Shown here one piece after another: positions 8,038-14,229 of a stretch of DNA of 40,938 bases. Position 1 is the first letter of the stretch; the number at the start of each line of letters is the position of its first letter. The stretch is taken from positions 1 through 40,938 of the IMG/VR virus record IMGVR_UViG_3300020020_000093; one strand, 5' to 3'. The notes under the pieces are model-generated. The model made no database searches, had not been told where the DNA came from, and saw only the letters and a list, made by a program, of their open reading frames with translations. Source of the stretch: a virus. The position numbers were made by a program, and so were the translations under genes.

Positions 8038-8044
8038 GGCGCCC
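8028..8044. other. Perfect stem-loop around a stop codon
   Basis: GGGCGCC, TAA, GGCGCCC: a seven-base-pair perfect stem whose three-base loop is the stop codon of the 7801 gene. No T-run follows, so a classic terminator is unlikely. It could act as an attenuator or mRNA stabiliser between the first and second genes of the cluster. Confidence 0.5.
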
Positions 8045-8066
8045 CCGGAACGAAAGGAACATGAAC

Positions 8067-8273
8067 ATGGCAAAGAAGAGCAAAAAGATGGGCGCCCTAG
8101 ACTTGGGCTACGAAGTCATCAACCGGGACAACAACGAGTCCCACGGCAGGTTCAAGACGTTGGAAGAGGCGCGAGGCGCCGTGGCGTTCGACCGCTTGAC
8201 CTCCTGGGTCATCGACCGGGACGGCTGGAACGTCGAGAGCAAGTGGGCTTTCAACCGGGAGGTGGACCGATGA
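8067..8273 (+). CDS. Small hypothetical protein (68 aa), possible paralogue of upstream gene
   Basis: Two in-frame ATGs lie at 8061 and 8067. The second has the better spacing from AAAGGA. A Lys-rich start (MAKKSKKMG) is followed by a compact alpha/beta-like region with RFKTLEEARGAVAF and IDRDGWNVESKW. It resembles the 7801 product in its alternating pattern. The next gene overlaps by ATGA. Function unknown. Confidence 0.7.
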   Translation: MAKKSKKMGALDLGYEVINRDNNESHGRFKTLEEARGAVAFDRLTSWVIDRDGWNVESKWAFNREVDR

Positions 8274-8461
8274 TCAACGCCAACGAGATCGTCAAGCTGT
8301 CCCAACGGGACACTATCAAGTGGCTGGAAGTCCTCAAGGGGATGCGCGTCACCCCCGAGACCTCCGAGGCCATCCGCCAGTACGAGATCCACCTCGCCAA
8401 CCTGCAAGCCGAGGCGCGGCGCCGGGAGCGGGAGTATGTGGACAACGTGGTGGACATCTAG
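8270..8461 (+). CDS. Small helical hypothetical protein (63 aa)
   Basis: The ATG at 8270 overlaps the upstream stop (ATGA); an earlier in-frame start at 8243 would lie within the previous gene. The protein is almost entirely helical and charged (MINANEIVKLSQRDTIKWLEV..., EARRREREYVDNVVDI). It is followed directly by the DUF3846 gene. No known domain; probably a small regulator or adaptor of the early region. Confidence 0.65.
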   Translation: MINANEIVKLSQRDTIKWLEVLKGMRVTPETSEAIRQYEIHLANLQAEARRREREYVDNVVDI

Positions 8462-8752
8462 ATGGCCCGTCACATTAAGGCGGCAACCGGGGAGATCGAC
8501 ATGGTCTTCCCGGCCAACGGCAAGCAGTTCACGCTCCCGGAGTTGCAAGGGTATGTCGGGGGCTACATCGAGTTGGTCCCGCGCATGGATCACCTCAACC
8601 CGCCGATGGACATGCTGGTGAATGAGGACGGGCGCCGGATGGAGTTGAGCTACAACGGCGCGGCCTCTACGCTGGCGCAGCAGGTGATCGTAGGGGATGC
8701 CCTCCTGCTGAAGCGGGAAGAGTGGGACACGCCCGAGGAGGAGGACGCTTGA
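8462..8752 (+). CDS. DUF3846-like protein (96 aa)
   Basis: The ATG directly follows the upstream stop. The central pattern YVGGYIELVPR ... LVNEDGRRMEL ... NGAAS ... VIVGDALLL matches what I know of DUF3846: a GG-x-IE strand pair, a conserved VNEDG turn, an N..A segment and a late IxG..L strand. DUF3846 proteins are small, found in phages and mobile elements, and have no established activity. Its presence supports reading 7801-8949 as an accessory early cluster. Confidence 0.6.
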   Translation: MARHIKAATGEIDMVFPANGKQFTLPELQGYVGGYIELVPRMDHLNPPMDMLVNEDGRRMELSYNGAASTLAQQVIVGDALLLKREEWDTPEEEDA

Positions 8753-8949
8753 AAGACATCTGCTACAGCGGTTCCGAGTACATGGAGATGGCCCGACTGA
8801 ACAACTTATTCCAGTGGATGACGGCGGGTGGGTGGGCCGTCCCCGTTACCGAGGAAGAGTTCTTACGGTTCCATCGCGCCTGGGTCAAACATCAGCGAAA
8901 AGAAGCGCGGAGTCATTCCCAACAGGGGAGCGGCGCCACGGTAGAATAG
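8749..8949 (+). CDS. Small hypothetical protein (66 aa), end of early cluster
   Basis: A TTG at 8749 overlaps the upstream stop in the same 4-base style as its neighbours and is the preferred start; ATG 8782 or 8788 would give a shorter form. Aromatic N-terminal half (YMEMARLNNLFQWMTAGGW), basic C-terminus. No domain recognised. A strong terminator follows. Confidence 0.5.
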   Translation: MKDICYSGSEYMEMARLNNLFQWMTAGGWAVPVTEEEFLRFHRAWVKHQRKEARSHSQQGSGATVE

Positions 8950-8986
8950 AGCCGTTCCCTTTCGTAACCTTTGGGCATTTCCACTC

Positions 8987-9018
8987 TGGCCAGCCGCGTT
9001 AAGCGACTGGCCATTTTT
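8987..9018 (+). terminator. Rho-independent terminator between convergent clusters
   Basis: TGGCCAG pairs with CTGGCCA (8987-8993 / 9007-9013). An inner CGC/GCG stem around GTTAA extends the hairpin, and TTTTT follows at 9014-9018. It ends the rightward 7801-8949 unit. The leftward gene's stop codon lies inside the hairpin loop. Confidence 0.85.
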
Positions 9019-9424
9019 GCGTGGCTTTCCGCAGGCGGGACCGCTCGATCTTCCGCATGGCGGCGAGAGCCTTCCGGCCCGGACGGTGGATGTCCCGCAG
9101 CCCATGCTCCGCAGCGGCGGCGCCGCTGGCGAATAGCGGGACGGTAGTGTCTGGAAGAGGAACCAGTTCCCCGGTCACAGATGCCAGCACGCGCAACGCC
9201 ATCAACTCCTTGCCCCGTCCACTGCGCTCATGGCAGACCGCCCATCCGGTGCAGAGGAAGTTGGGAGAGGTATGGCAGTGGAAGGGGCCGAGAGGCTGCT
9301 CTCCGGTGGGCTTGTCGTATTCAGGGAGTTTGTTGTACTCATGGGCGCCCCATAGCCCGGATGGCACGTCCCGGCGGTAGGGACAGGTCTCGCAGGGCTG
9401 CTCCCGGCATCGAGGCGCACTCAT
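8999..9424 (-). CDS. DUF6283-like cysteine-rich protein (141 aa)
   Basis: The ATG at 9424 overlaps the upstream gene's stop and opens MSAPRCREQPCETCPYRRDV. The PCETCPYRRDVPSG signature near the N-terminus, with later Cys/His pairs (FHCHTSPNFLCTGWAVCH), matches the DUF6283 family as I know it from phages and actinobacterial genomes. The paired Cys/His suggest a metal-binding fold. The C-terminal ~40 residues are basic. Last gene of a three-gene ATGA-coupled run; function unknown. Confidence 0.7.
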   Translation of the reverse strand: MSAPRCREQPCETCPYRRDVPSGLWGAHEYNKLPEYDKPTGEQPLGPFHCHTSPNFLCTGWAVCHERSGRGKELMALRVLASVTGELVPLPDTTVPLFASGAAAAEHGLRDIHRPGRKALAAMRKIERSRLRKATQKWPVA

Positions 9425-9741
9425 GGCGCAGCCCTCCGCGGACCCGCCTTGCCAGCCTTGGGCGGATCGATGGGGTTGTGCCGATAGAACCAGGCGCACA
9501 GGGGAGCCAGCGGGTTGGCGCGGACGATGTCCGTATTGCCGAATACCCGCCATGCCTCGCGCCCTTCCCATGTGATGGTGAAACCGTAGCCTTTCTCATA
9601 CCGGATCCAGCCGCGCATCAGCAGGCTGCGGAAGGGGCGCTGATCGAGCGTGGCTGCTTCAGTGAGGCTCATGAACTTGTTCTCCCCGAGCTTCACAAAG
9701 ATGCGGAGGAGGGGATACTGGCGGTTGGAGAGGGTAGTCAT
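9421..9741 (-). CDS. Putative winged-helix-like protein (106 aa)
   Basis: ATGA overlaps on both sides place it in a coupled leftward operon. The first ~60 residues read like a winged helix: helix RQYPLLRIFVKL, then SLTEAATLDQRPFRSLLMRGWI, then a strand-turn-strand wing RYEKGYGFTITWEG. The C-terminus is Pro/Arg-rich. It could be a DNA-binding regulator of the control region, but it lacks a clear family signature. Confidence 0.65.
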   Translation of the reverse strand: MTTLSNRQYPLLRIFVKLGENKFMSLTEAATLDQRPFRSLLMRGWIRYEKGYGFTITWEGREAWRVFGNTDIVRANPLAPLCAWFYRHNPIDPPKAGKAGPRRAAP

Positions 9742-10319
9742 TTGGCTGCGCTCCGGGCCGCGGCGAGTGCCTCGATATCAGCGACGGCATAGGTGGATAG
9801 AGCCGCGCCCCTTCGCCCCGCGCCTTGGACACGGATGGATGGCGGATCGCCGCCATTGTTCTTGAACACGTAGTCCAGGGATTTGGGCGATATGCCGATC
9901 ACCTTGGCGGCGCCGATCTTGGTGTATCGGCCATCGATCATCTCTTCGGGGGAAAAGACTTTGACCGTCTTGCTGCGCGCACCCATGCGCCGCGCCATTT
10001 CCGCCTTGCGCTCTTCCGGGGAGAGGCGGGACCAGTAGTTGTCTGTTGGGCCTTTCACTCCAGCGGGTCTGCCGCGCTTCGGGGAGGTGGCCGTAAGCGC
10101 CTCCAGGGACGCCTCAGCCGCCTGGAGGGTCTTGAGGGACCGCTTCGGCTTCTCGACGCCGTTGTGGGCCATCTGTGCGCCTTGGAGCAGGCTCTGGAGT
10201 TCATGGGCGAGGAACTCTTCGATCTTAGGCTTGATGTATTGCAGCCCTGCTGCTATCGAGAACTTCCCGAGTTGCAGGAATAGGGCTTGCTGCGGGTCTT
10301 CGTTGTACTTCTTGGGCAT
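9738..10319 (-). CDS. Putative DNA-binding protein (193 aa)
   Basis: The ATG at 10319 opens MPKKYNEDPQQALFLQLG. The N-terminal half is helical. A basic region with an AT-hook-like SPKRGRPAGVKG lies near residues 79-90. The C-terminal part (about 128-155) contains a helix-turn-helix-like segment, YTKIGAAKVIGISPKSLDYV, ending in a Gly/Arg-rich tail. The AT-hook plus HTH suggests binding to the AT-rich control region at 10894-11389, but this is inference. Its stop overlaps the next gene's start. Confidence 0.65.
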   Translation of the reverse strand: MPKKYNEDPQQALFLQLGKFSIAAGLQYIKPKIEEFLAHELQSLLQGAQMAHNGVEKPKRSLKTLQAAEASLEALTATSPKRGRPAGVKGPTDNYWSRLSPEERKAEMARRMGARSKTVKVFSPEEMIDGRYTKIGAAKVIGISPKSLDYVFKNNGGDPPSIRVQGAGRRGAALSTYAVADIEALAAARSAAK

Positions 10320-10355
10320 GTTGTTCCTTTGTCGTAACGGGTGTTGAGGGGGAGG

Positions 10356-10425
10356 ACGGGATGCGGTCCCGTTCTATGTTTAGACTTTGATCTTAGCTTG
10401 CCGGGAGCAGGCGGCAGGCTGCCGC
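10356..10425. other. Two stem-loops in the gap between leftward genes
   Basis: ACGGGA-TGCGG-TCCCGT (10356-10372) and the near-perfect palindrome GCGGCAGGCTGCCGC (10411-10425) lie between the stop of the 10438 gene and the start of the 10319 gene. Neither has a T-run on the minus strand, so attenuation or mRNA processing is as likely as termination. Confidence 0.45.
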
Positions 10426-10437
10426 TTTGGGGCTGAT

Positions 10438-10893
10438 TCAGAGGGGAGATGGGGACGGTGGGGCACCGGAGTCTCCTTTCGCGTAGGGGAGCAGCCAATC
10501 GACGCCGTAGACGGCATGGGAGCGGCAGGATTGGCAGGGCTGGTGCTTGGCGCCGCGGGACGCAGCGGGGACGAGGTGTCCGCACTCCAGGCAGAAGCCG
10601 CGGGGGATGGCGGATTGGGATTCGGCAAGGATGGCCGCAGGGGTGATGGACTCATGCCAGGAGTGGACAGGGGGAGGGTTGACGGGTTCAAAGACCCAAT
10701 TGCCTGATGCCGGATCCCGGCGCTGTATCAGGAAGCCTTTGGACAGGAGAGCAAACAGGGTTCTCAGTGCGCCGGATCCGGTGGTGGAAGGGGGAGCGGG
10801 AAATACACCTTTCTCGCGGACCATGTTGATGTACTTTGTCTGACGCTCGTTGAGCGGCGCCATGTTGAGGGGATGCGTGTTGCGGGGAGTCAT
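10438..10893 (-). CDS. Hypothetical zinc-ribbon protein (151 aa), first leftward gene
   Basis: The start is at 10893, or at in-frame ATGs a few residues later (MAPLNERQ). The N-terminal ~60 residues look like a winged helix (LNERQTKYINMVREKGVF..., LRTLFALLSKGFLIQRRD). A zinc-ribbon-like motif, CLECGHL and CQSC, lies at about residues 101-123. It would be the first gene transcribed leftward from the 10894-11389 control region, a common place for a phage regulator. DNA binding is likely; identity unknown. Confidence 0.65.
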   Translation of the reverse strand: MTPRNTHPLNMAPLNERQTKYINMVREKGVFPAPPSTTGSGALRTLFALLSKGFLIQRRDPASGNWVFEPVNPPPVHSWHESITPAAILAESQSAIPRGFCLECGHLVPAASRGAKHQPCQSCRSHAVYGVDWLLPYAKGDSGAPPSPSPL

Positions 10894-10917
10894 TGGAATG
10901 ACACCTTATCACAGGAG

Positions 10918-10972
10918 AGTGTACCGTTGGGGGGCAAAAGTGTAGTGTTCGTGTAGTCGAAAGTGTACCGTT
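10918..10972. repeat. Left repeat cluster: AGTGTACCGTT x2 and GTGTAG elements
   Basis: AGTGTACCGTT occurs at 10918-10928 and 10962-10972, 44 bases apart. GTGTAGTGT lies at 10940-10948. An 18-base arm, CGTGTAGTCGAAAGTGTA, lies at 10950-10967. The arm and the second 11-mer overlap, so bound proteins would be close or mutually exclusive. Confidence 0.85.
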
Positions 10973-11099
10973 TCGATCAATAAACATCGGCATTAGTGCA
11001 TACAGTGTATGGATATATAGGATCTTTTACGCATATGTGGGTGTATATAGGTATATACGCAATGTACATGCATATGTGCATAGGGGGGGATCCCCGCTA

Positions 11100-11200
11100 A
11101 ACGGTACATTCCATACACGAAAGCCCGTAAACATTGGTCGAAGTACTACACTTTCGACTACACGGACACTACACGATTGGGGAAAATGACTACACTTTCG
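11100..11200. repeat. Right repeat cluster, inverse of the left
   Basis: AACGGTACATT (11100-11110) is the reverse complement of the left 11-mer with one mismatch. TACACTTTCGACTACACG (11147-11164) is the perfect 18-base reverse complement of 10950-10967. ACACTACAC (11166-11174) mirrors GTGTAGTGT. ACTACACTTTCG recurs at 11145-11156 and 11189-11200. Confidence 0.85.
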
Positions 11201-11373
11201 CCTTCCCTTCTCCTTTTGGCAGGCGCCGCGGGGTGGAAGGCGGTATCTCCTGGCTGCACGGGCGAAGGATGGGCGGGATATTGGGCGGAAACGGCCCTTC
11301 CTGCCATCGGGGCGCCCCGGGTGAGGGGTTGGAGGGTCTGGAGCGGTTGTGCTTGCGTATAGGCGCGGAATCG

Positions 11374-11382
11374 TGGTATTCG
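11374..11382 (+). promoter_or_regulatory. Possible extended -10 just before the small terminase gene
   Basis: TGGTATTCG sits seven bases before the ATG at 11390. It resembles the TGG-TATACC and TGG-TACACT boxes before the portal and large terminase genes. If it is active, the mRNA would be nearly leaderless. The box is weak (TATTCG), and AGGTGG could instead serve as a ribosome site. Confidence 0.35.
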
Positions 11383-11389
11383 AGGTGGT

Positions 11390-11839
11390 ATGGCAGGCCA
11401 TCCGGTAAAGCGTGCGATGTTGGCGGCGATAGCCGATAAGGGCGGGGTTGAGTGGGTCTACGCGCAGGTGGCCAACGGCAGGACGATGTGGAGTATTGCA
11501 CGGGAGTTGGAGACGAGTCGCAATGTGCTGGCGGACTGGCTGAATGTAGACGCGGAACGCAAGGCGATGTACCACGCCGCGCGTGCGGCCAGCGCCGCCG
11601 CTTTGGCCGAGGAATCGATGGAAATAGCGGACAAAGCCAGCGAACTCGGCACGTCCAAGGCGCGGTTGCAGATGGAGTCCAGGCAGTGGCTGGCTGGCGT
11701 CTACAATCGCGAGGAGTTTGGGGTCAAGCAGACCGCGGTACAGGTCAACATCGGCGCCTTGCATATCGATGCGATGCGGCAGTTTAACGCCAGCAACCCA
11801 TCCACGCAAGTCATTGATACCAAAGCACTTCCTGAATAG
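11390..11839 (+). CDS. terS: Terminase small subunit, Sf6 gp1-like (149 aa)
   Basis: The small subunit recognises the packaging start site on phage DNA and hands it to the large subunit. The N-terminal part holds a helix-turn-helix (TMWSIARELETSRNVLADWLNVD, about residues 32-54). A long helical region follows (AAALAEESMEIADKA, ARLQMESRQWLAGVYNREEFG) that closely parallels the Sf6 small terminase pattern (EIADNA ... ARLRVDTRKWALARM). It is unusual in lying far from terL (27279), alone on its strand between two leftward clusters. The mirrored repeats upstream and the tandem repeat downstream are candidate recognition sites. Confidence 0.75.
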   Translation: MAGHPVKRAMLAAIADKGGVEWVYAQVANGRTMWSIARELETSRNVLADWLNVDAERKAMYHAARAASAAALAEESMEIADKASELGTSKARLQMESRQWLAGVYNREEFGVKQTAVQVNIGALHIDAMRQFNASNPSTQVIDTKALPE

Positions 11840-11997
11840 TGGTTCCGATAAGCGTTCATATGTCAACTTGTGACTGATGTAAAGTCATTGATTGCATTGG
11901 ACTTAGCGTGATTCGGCGTATTATCGGGCGATACACTGAGCCGAGGTGGGGCGCACTGACCCGCGATACGTTGCTGTTATCGCGACCCAGGATTGGC

Positions 11998-12059
11998 GGG
12001 TCCGGGGCGCCGCGGGTCCGGGGCGCCGCGGGTCCGGGGCGCCGCGGGTCCGGGGCGCT
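11998..12059. repeat. 16-bp tandem repeat, 3.9 copies
   Basis: GGGTCCGGGGCGCCGC is repeated exactly at 11998-12013, 12014-12029 and 12030-12045, then as a 14-base partial copy at 12046-12059 (last two bases CT). Each unit holds the palindrome GGCGCC. It lies about 160 bp after the small terminase stop, in a non-coding gap (11840-12242) with no convincing gene. It could be a packaging (pac) or protein-binding site, or simply a slippage-prone GC tract. Confidence 0.85.
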
Positions 12060-12187
12060 GGCGGCGCGGCGGCGCGGTGGCCCCCCTTCGATCAGCGGCG
12101 GGGAGCGAGATAGTTGTGGGACTCCTCAGGCACCGTCCCCAATAAATTCCCATGTGCAATGGGACCGACGGCCCTATAAACCGTCCC

Positions 12188-12249
12188 CCCCTGAAATCCA
12201 GCCCCCGAAACAGGCACCCCCTCCCCGAAATTCCCTAAGATTTCAGGGG
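12188..12249. other. Inverted repeat CCCCTGAAATC ... GATTTCAGGGG
   Basis: Eleven-base perfect arms at 12188-12198 and 12239-12249 flank a C-rich 40-base spacer. The right arm overlaps the 3' end of the leftward 12243-12461 gene. It could be a terminator-like structure for that operon (no U-run is evident) or a binding site. Confidence 0.5.
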
Positions 12250-12461
12250 TTCCTGCCTTCTACGAAGGTCTTCGTACTATCGCCTTCATAGACTACCCGC
12301 CCCCGGACTCCCCGTCCGCTGAATCCAGCCGTGCAAGGCTCTCCCCTGTCCTCTCCCTTTGGGTGGAATCCGGCGTTTCTCTCAGCCTGGACAAACTCCC
12401 CTTTGGTGCATTCGATCTCAGGAGCGCCCTCCAAATCGAGCTTCAGGTAGTATCTGGTCAT
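12243..12461 (-). CDS. Small hypothetical protein (72 aa), end of leftward cluster
   Basis: The start at 12461 overlaps the upstream stop (ATGA). MTRYYLKLDLEGAPEIECTK suggests a strand-rich N-terminus. The C-terminal half is Gly/Arg-rich. No domain recognised. Coupled expression with the 12458-12772 gene is likely. Confidence 0.6.
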   Translation of the reverse strand: MTRYYLKLDLEGAPEIECTKGEFVQAERNAGFHPKGEDRGEPCTAGFSGRGVRGRVVYEGDSTKTFVEGRNP

Positions 12462-12772
12462 TTTCCCGCTTTCACTTTTGCCTCTGCCTCGATCACCGCC
12501 AACTCATGCATCAGCAGAGCATCGGCCCACGTCGAGCAACGCCAGCAAGGCTCATGCCCCGACTCCCCGCCGAATATCATGGTTTCAAATACCTGCGGTG
12601 GACCATCCCCAAAGCCGAGGTCAATGCCAACGAAAATGGTGGAGACGATCAGGCTTCCGACTTCTGCCTGCGCCACTTTCCGGTTGAAGGTGCTAAACCA
12701 CTCCCACCAAGCAAAATCGTCCGGGACCGGGACTGGCTCATGCTTCTCGTTCAGGATGTACTTGTCCAACAT
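12458..12772 (-). CDS. Hypothetical phage protein (104 aa)
   Basis: The ATG at 12772 is preferred (MLDKYILNEKHEPVPV) over an upstream in-frame start at 12841 that would overlap the previous gene. The segment DDFAWWEWFSTFNRKVAQ, then IVSTIFVGIDLGFGDGPPQVFETMIFGG, looks like a small conserved alpha/beta protein of a kind often seen in phage genomes, ending with C..C (EPCWRC) and a helical tail. Function unknown. Confidence 0.7.
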   Translation of the reverse strand: MLDKYILNEKHEPVPVPDDFAWWEWFSTFNRKVAQAEVGSLIVSTIFVGIDLGFGDGPPQVFETMIFGGESGHEPCWRCSTWADALLMHELAVIEAEAKVKAGK

Positions 12773-12797
12773 GGGCGTCCTCGATTTCCCTGGAAGC

Positions 12798-13124
12798 TCA
12801 CTTCCGCGCCAGCCGCTCGACATCGTCCTGGCTGATGACAAAGAAGCGGCCCTTATGGCCTAGCGTATCGGCCCTCACCGCCATGCGGAAGCAGGAAAGC
12901 AATTGCCCGTGCAGAAACGCTTCATCTCCGGTTAACGGGCGGGTTTCCGCCGTTCCAACCAGCGCGTTCAGCAGGGCCAGCGCCTCCCCTTCGGTCATCG
13001 GCGGCAGTGGGCGGACCTCCGGGCGCTCCCGTTCTGTCTTGTCGAGAGCGGCGGAAAGCTCCGCTTTCATCTCTTCGAGTTCTTCATGCGTCCAGGGGTA
13101 CGGATAGGCGCCTTCCGGGGTCAT
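12798..13124 (-). CDS. Hypothetical acidic helical protein (108 aa)
   Basis: The ATG at 13124 overlaps the upstream stop by four bases. An N-terminal helix (WTHEELEEMKAELSAALDKTERER), a Pro-rich turn, a second helical segment with an acidic-hydrophobic pattern, and a C-terminal FFVISQDDVERLARK. No metal-binding or catalytic motif seen. Third member of a four-gene leftward operon with no recognised function. Confidence 0.65.
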   Translation of the reverse strand: MTPEGAYPYPWTHEELEEMKAELSAALDKTERERPEVRPLPPMTEGEALALLNALVGTAETRPLTGDEAFLHGQLLSCFRMAVRADTLGHKGRFFVISQDDVERLARK

Positions 13125-13408
13125 TTCCCGCCCCTCCGGTCGATCTCATCGACTTTCCCGGTCAGACGGTCCACTTTCCCGGAGAGACGGTCCAGGCTGG
13201 CCTCTGTCCGCAACTGCGCTTTCATCAACTGGTCGAGCAGGATGTCATGCTTTACCATCCCTTCCGTTTGCTGATCCATCCGTTCCAGCAGACCGGACAT
13301 CCGCCCGTCGATGTACGCCGCATGGGCGGTCAACGAGACCAGCCCTTCGGCCATCTGCTCCAGCTTCCGCTCGATCCGCTCGAATCTCGACTCAACTTCT
13401 GGTTCCAT
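13121..13408 (-). CDS. Coiled-coil protein (95 aa), first gene of leftward cluster
   Basis: The ATG at 13408 has GGAAGGATGTGA just upstream; in-frame ATGs at 13444 and 13489 are possible but lack as good a site. Nearly the whole protein is a heptad-repeat helix (FERIERKLEQMAEGLVSL, LLERMDQQTEGMVKHDILLD, DRLSGKVDRLTGKVDEIDRR). Proteins of this shape act as oligomeric adaptors. It is the promoter-proximal gene of the 12243-13408 unit. Confidence 0.65.
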   Translation of the reverse strand: MEPEVESRFERIERKLEQMAEGLVSLTAHAAYIDGRMSGLLERMDQQTEGMVKHDILLDQLMKAQLRTEASLDRLSGKVDRLTGKVDEIDRRGGK

Positions 13409-13722
13409 TTCACATCCTTCCGTTCTTGGCATCCATTGTGCCATAAACACCAACCCCCTCCCCGAAATACCTCTCAACAGGTAACCCAAGTTACTCCCCT
13501 ATACGCGTATACGCATGAACCTGCGAATGACACTCCACCGCCCAAAGATTTATTCATTCCCCACATTTATTTGCAGCCATTAATTCGTCATTATTCGGAC
13601 CCATTCAAATGACCATTAATTCCCGCTATCCCCCACATTCCACAAACTAAGGTACTGCAACAAAACTTCCCATTGTTTACATCTCAGGGACAAAACTTCC
13701 CACTGACCCCCTGAAACCGCTA
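13409..13722. promoter_or_regulatory. Second divergent control region
   Basis: A non-coding, AT-richer gap between a leftward operon and a rightward one. It contains GTAAC-CCAA-GTTAC (13481-13494), the 12-base palindrome TATACGCGTATA (13500-13511, readable as a -10 in either direction), and a direct repeat next to the rightward promoter. It probably carries the leftward promoter for 12243-13408 and operators for both directions. Confidence 0.6.
13660..13705 (+). repeat. Direct repeat ACAAAACTTCCCAYTG, 30-bp period
   Basis: The copies at 13660-13675 and 13690-13705 match at 15 of 16 bases and start exactly 30 bases apart, about three DNA turns. The second ends 17 bases before the -35 box. Same-face spacing beside a promoter suggests cooperative binding of a regulator. 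Confidence 0.75.
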
Positions 13723-13751
13723 TTGACACCACCTCTAAGCAGGAATATTCT
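13723..13751 (+). promoter_or_regulatory. Near-consensus sigma-70 promoter, leaderless
   Basis: TTGACA (13723-13728), a 17-base spacer and TATTCT (13746-13751). Transcription should start about 13757-13760, at or just before the ATG at 13761, so the mRNA would be leaderless. This is the best promoter match in the window. Confidence 0.75.
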
Positions 13752-13760
13752 CAAACTCAA

Positions 13761-13973
13761 ATGTCCCTCCGCGCTCTCCAGACCGCCCCGTCCCCGGATG
13801 ATTGGGCGGACGATTCCATCACTGATCCAGACCAGATTTCGACCGTTCACTGGCAGGTATTCAAACAGGATCGAGACCTGCTCCGCGCCATTGCCAAGAA
13901 AAGGGGGCGCCATATTCCGCACCTCCTGGCACAACTGATCCGGGCCGAGGCGAAAAGGATCGGATTGCTATGA
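13761..13973 (+). CDS. Small putative regulator, leaderless (70 aa)
   Basis: The ATG lies nine bases after the -10 box and has no ribosome site. The C-terminal half (STVHWQVFKQDRDLLRAIAKKRGRHIPHLLAQLIRAEAKRIGLL) fits a short strand followed by two helices, as in ribbon-helix-helix DNA-binding proteins. The N-terminal 25 residues are acidic. Position, size and leaderless expression recall phage lysogeny regulators, but the fold is only inferred. Confidence 0.6.
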   Translation: MSLRALQTAPSPDDWADDSITDPDQISTVHWQVFKQDRDLLRAIAKKRGRHIPHLLAQLIRAEAKRIGLL

Positions 13974-14140
13974 AATCCGCTCAGATATTCATCATCGTGA
14001 TGGCCATCCTCTTCGGCGCCGCCTGCGCGGCCCACTCCGTCCAACTCCACCGCCGCGGCTCTCCCCTCAACTCCTTTGAACTCGCCGCCTACACGCTCTT
14101 TGGTGTAGCCCTGACCGTCCTGGTCTTCGGCCACCGCTAA
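13970..14140 (+). CDS. Small two-helix membrane protein (56 aa)
   Basis: The ATG overlaps the upstream stop (ATGA); the frame ends at TAA 14138-14140. Two hydrophobic segments, IFIIVMAILFGAACAAHS near the start and YTLFGVALTVLVFG near the end, are joined by a short basic loop (VQLHRRGSPLNS). This is a hairpin membrane protein. It could be a holin, a superinfection-exclusion protein or an unrelated lysogenic membrane protein; co-transcription with a putative lysogeny regulator favours the last two. Confidence 0.6.
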   Translation: MKSAQIFIIVMAILFGAACAAHSVQLHRRGSPLNSFELAAYTLFGVALTVLVFGHR

Positions 14141-14166
14141 CTCCCCCCACGCCGCCCCCGCCAACA

Positions 14167-14206
14167 CCGCGCCCCTCTGCACGATACCTCATGCAAGGGG
14201 GCGCGG
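14167..14206. other. Long GC-rich stem-loop in leader of 14230 gene
   Basis: Arms 14167-14181 (CCGCGCCCCTCTGCA) and 14192-14206 (TGCAAGGGGGCGCGG) pair over 15 positions with one mismatch around a 10-base loop. No T-run follows. It probably attenuates or insulates expression between the regulator pair and the downstream genes. Confidence 0.55.
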
Positions 14207-14229
14207 ACCCGCCCCTTGAAAGGAAACCT

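Larger units (their letters stand above)
10894..11389. promoter_or_regulatory. Divergent control region or origin candidate with mirrored repeats
   Basis: This 496-bp non-coding gap separates a leftward operon from the rightward small terminase. It holds at least ten GTGTA/TACAC elements: GTGTA-type on the left (10918-10972) and TACAC-type on the right (11100-11200), so the set is mirror-arranged. The middle (about 11005-11085) is rich in TATA, ATATAT and CATATG steps, unlike the GC-rich surroundings. The layout suits a replication origin with an unwinding region, or a multi-site operator for divergent promoters. Confidence 0.75.

Noticed and set aside
11908-12291. Rightward 127-aa frame over the tandem repeat
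   Set aside because: Arg/Gly/Pro-rich translation of the repeat and C-rich DNA, no ribosome site, overlaps a better leftward gene.
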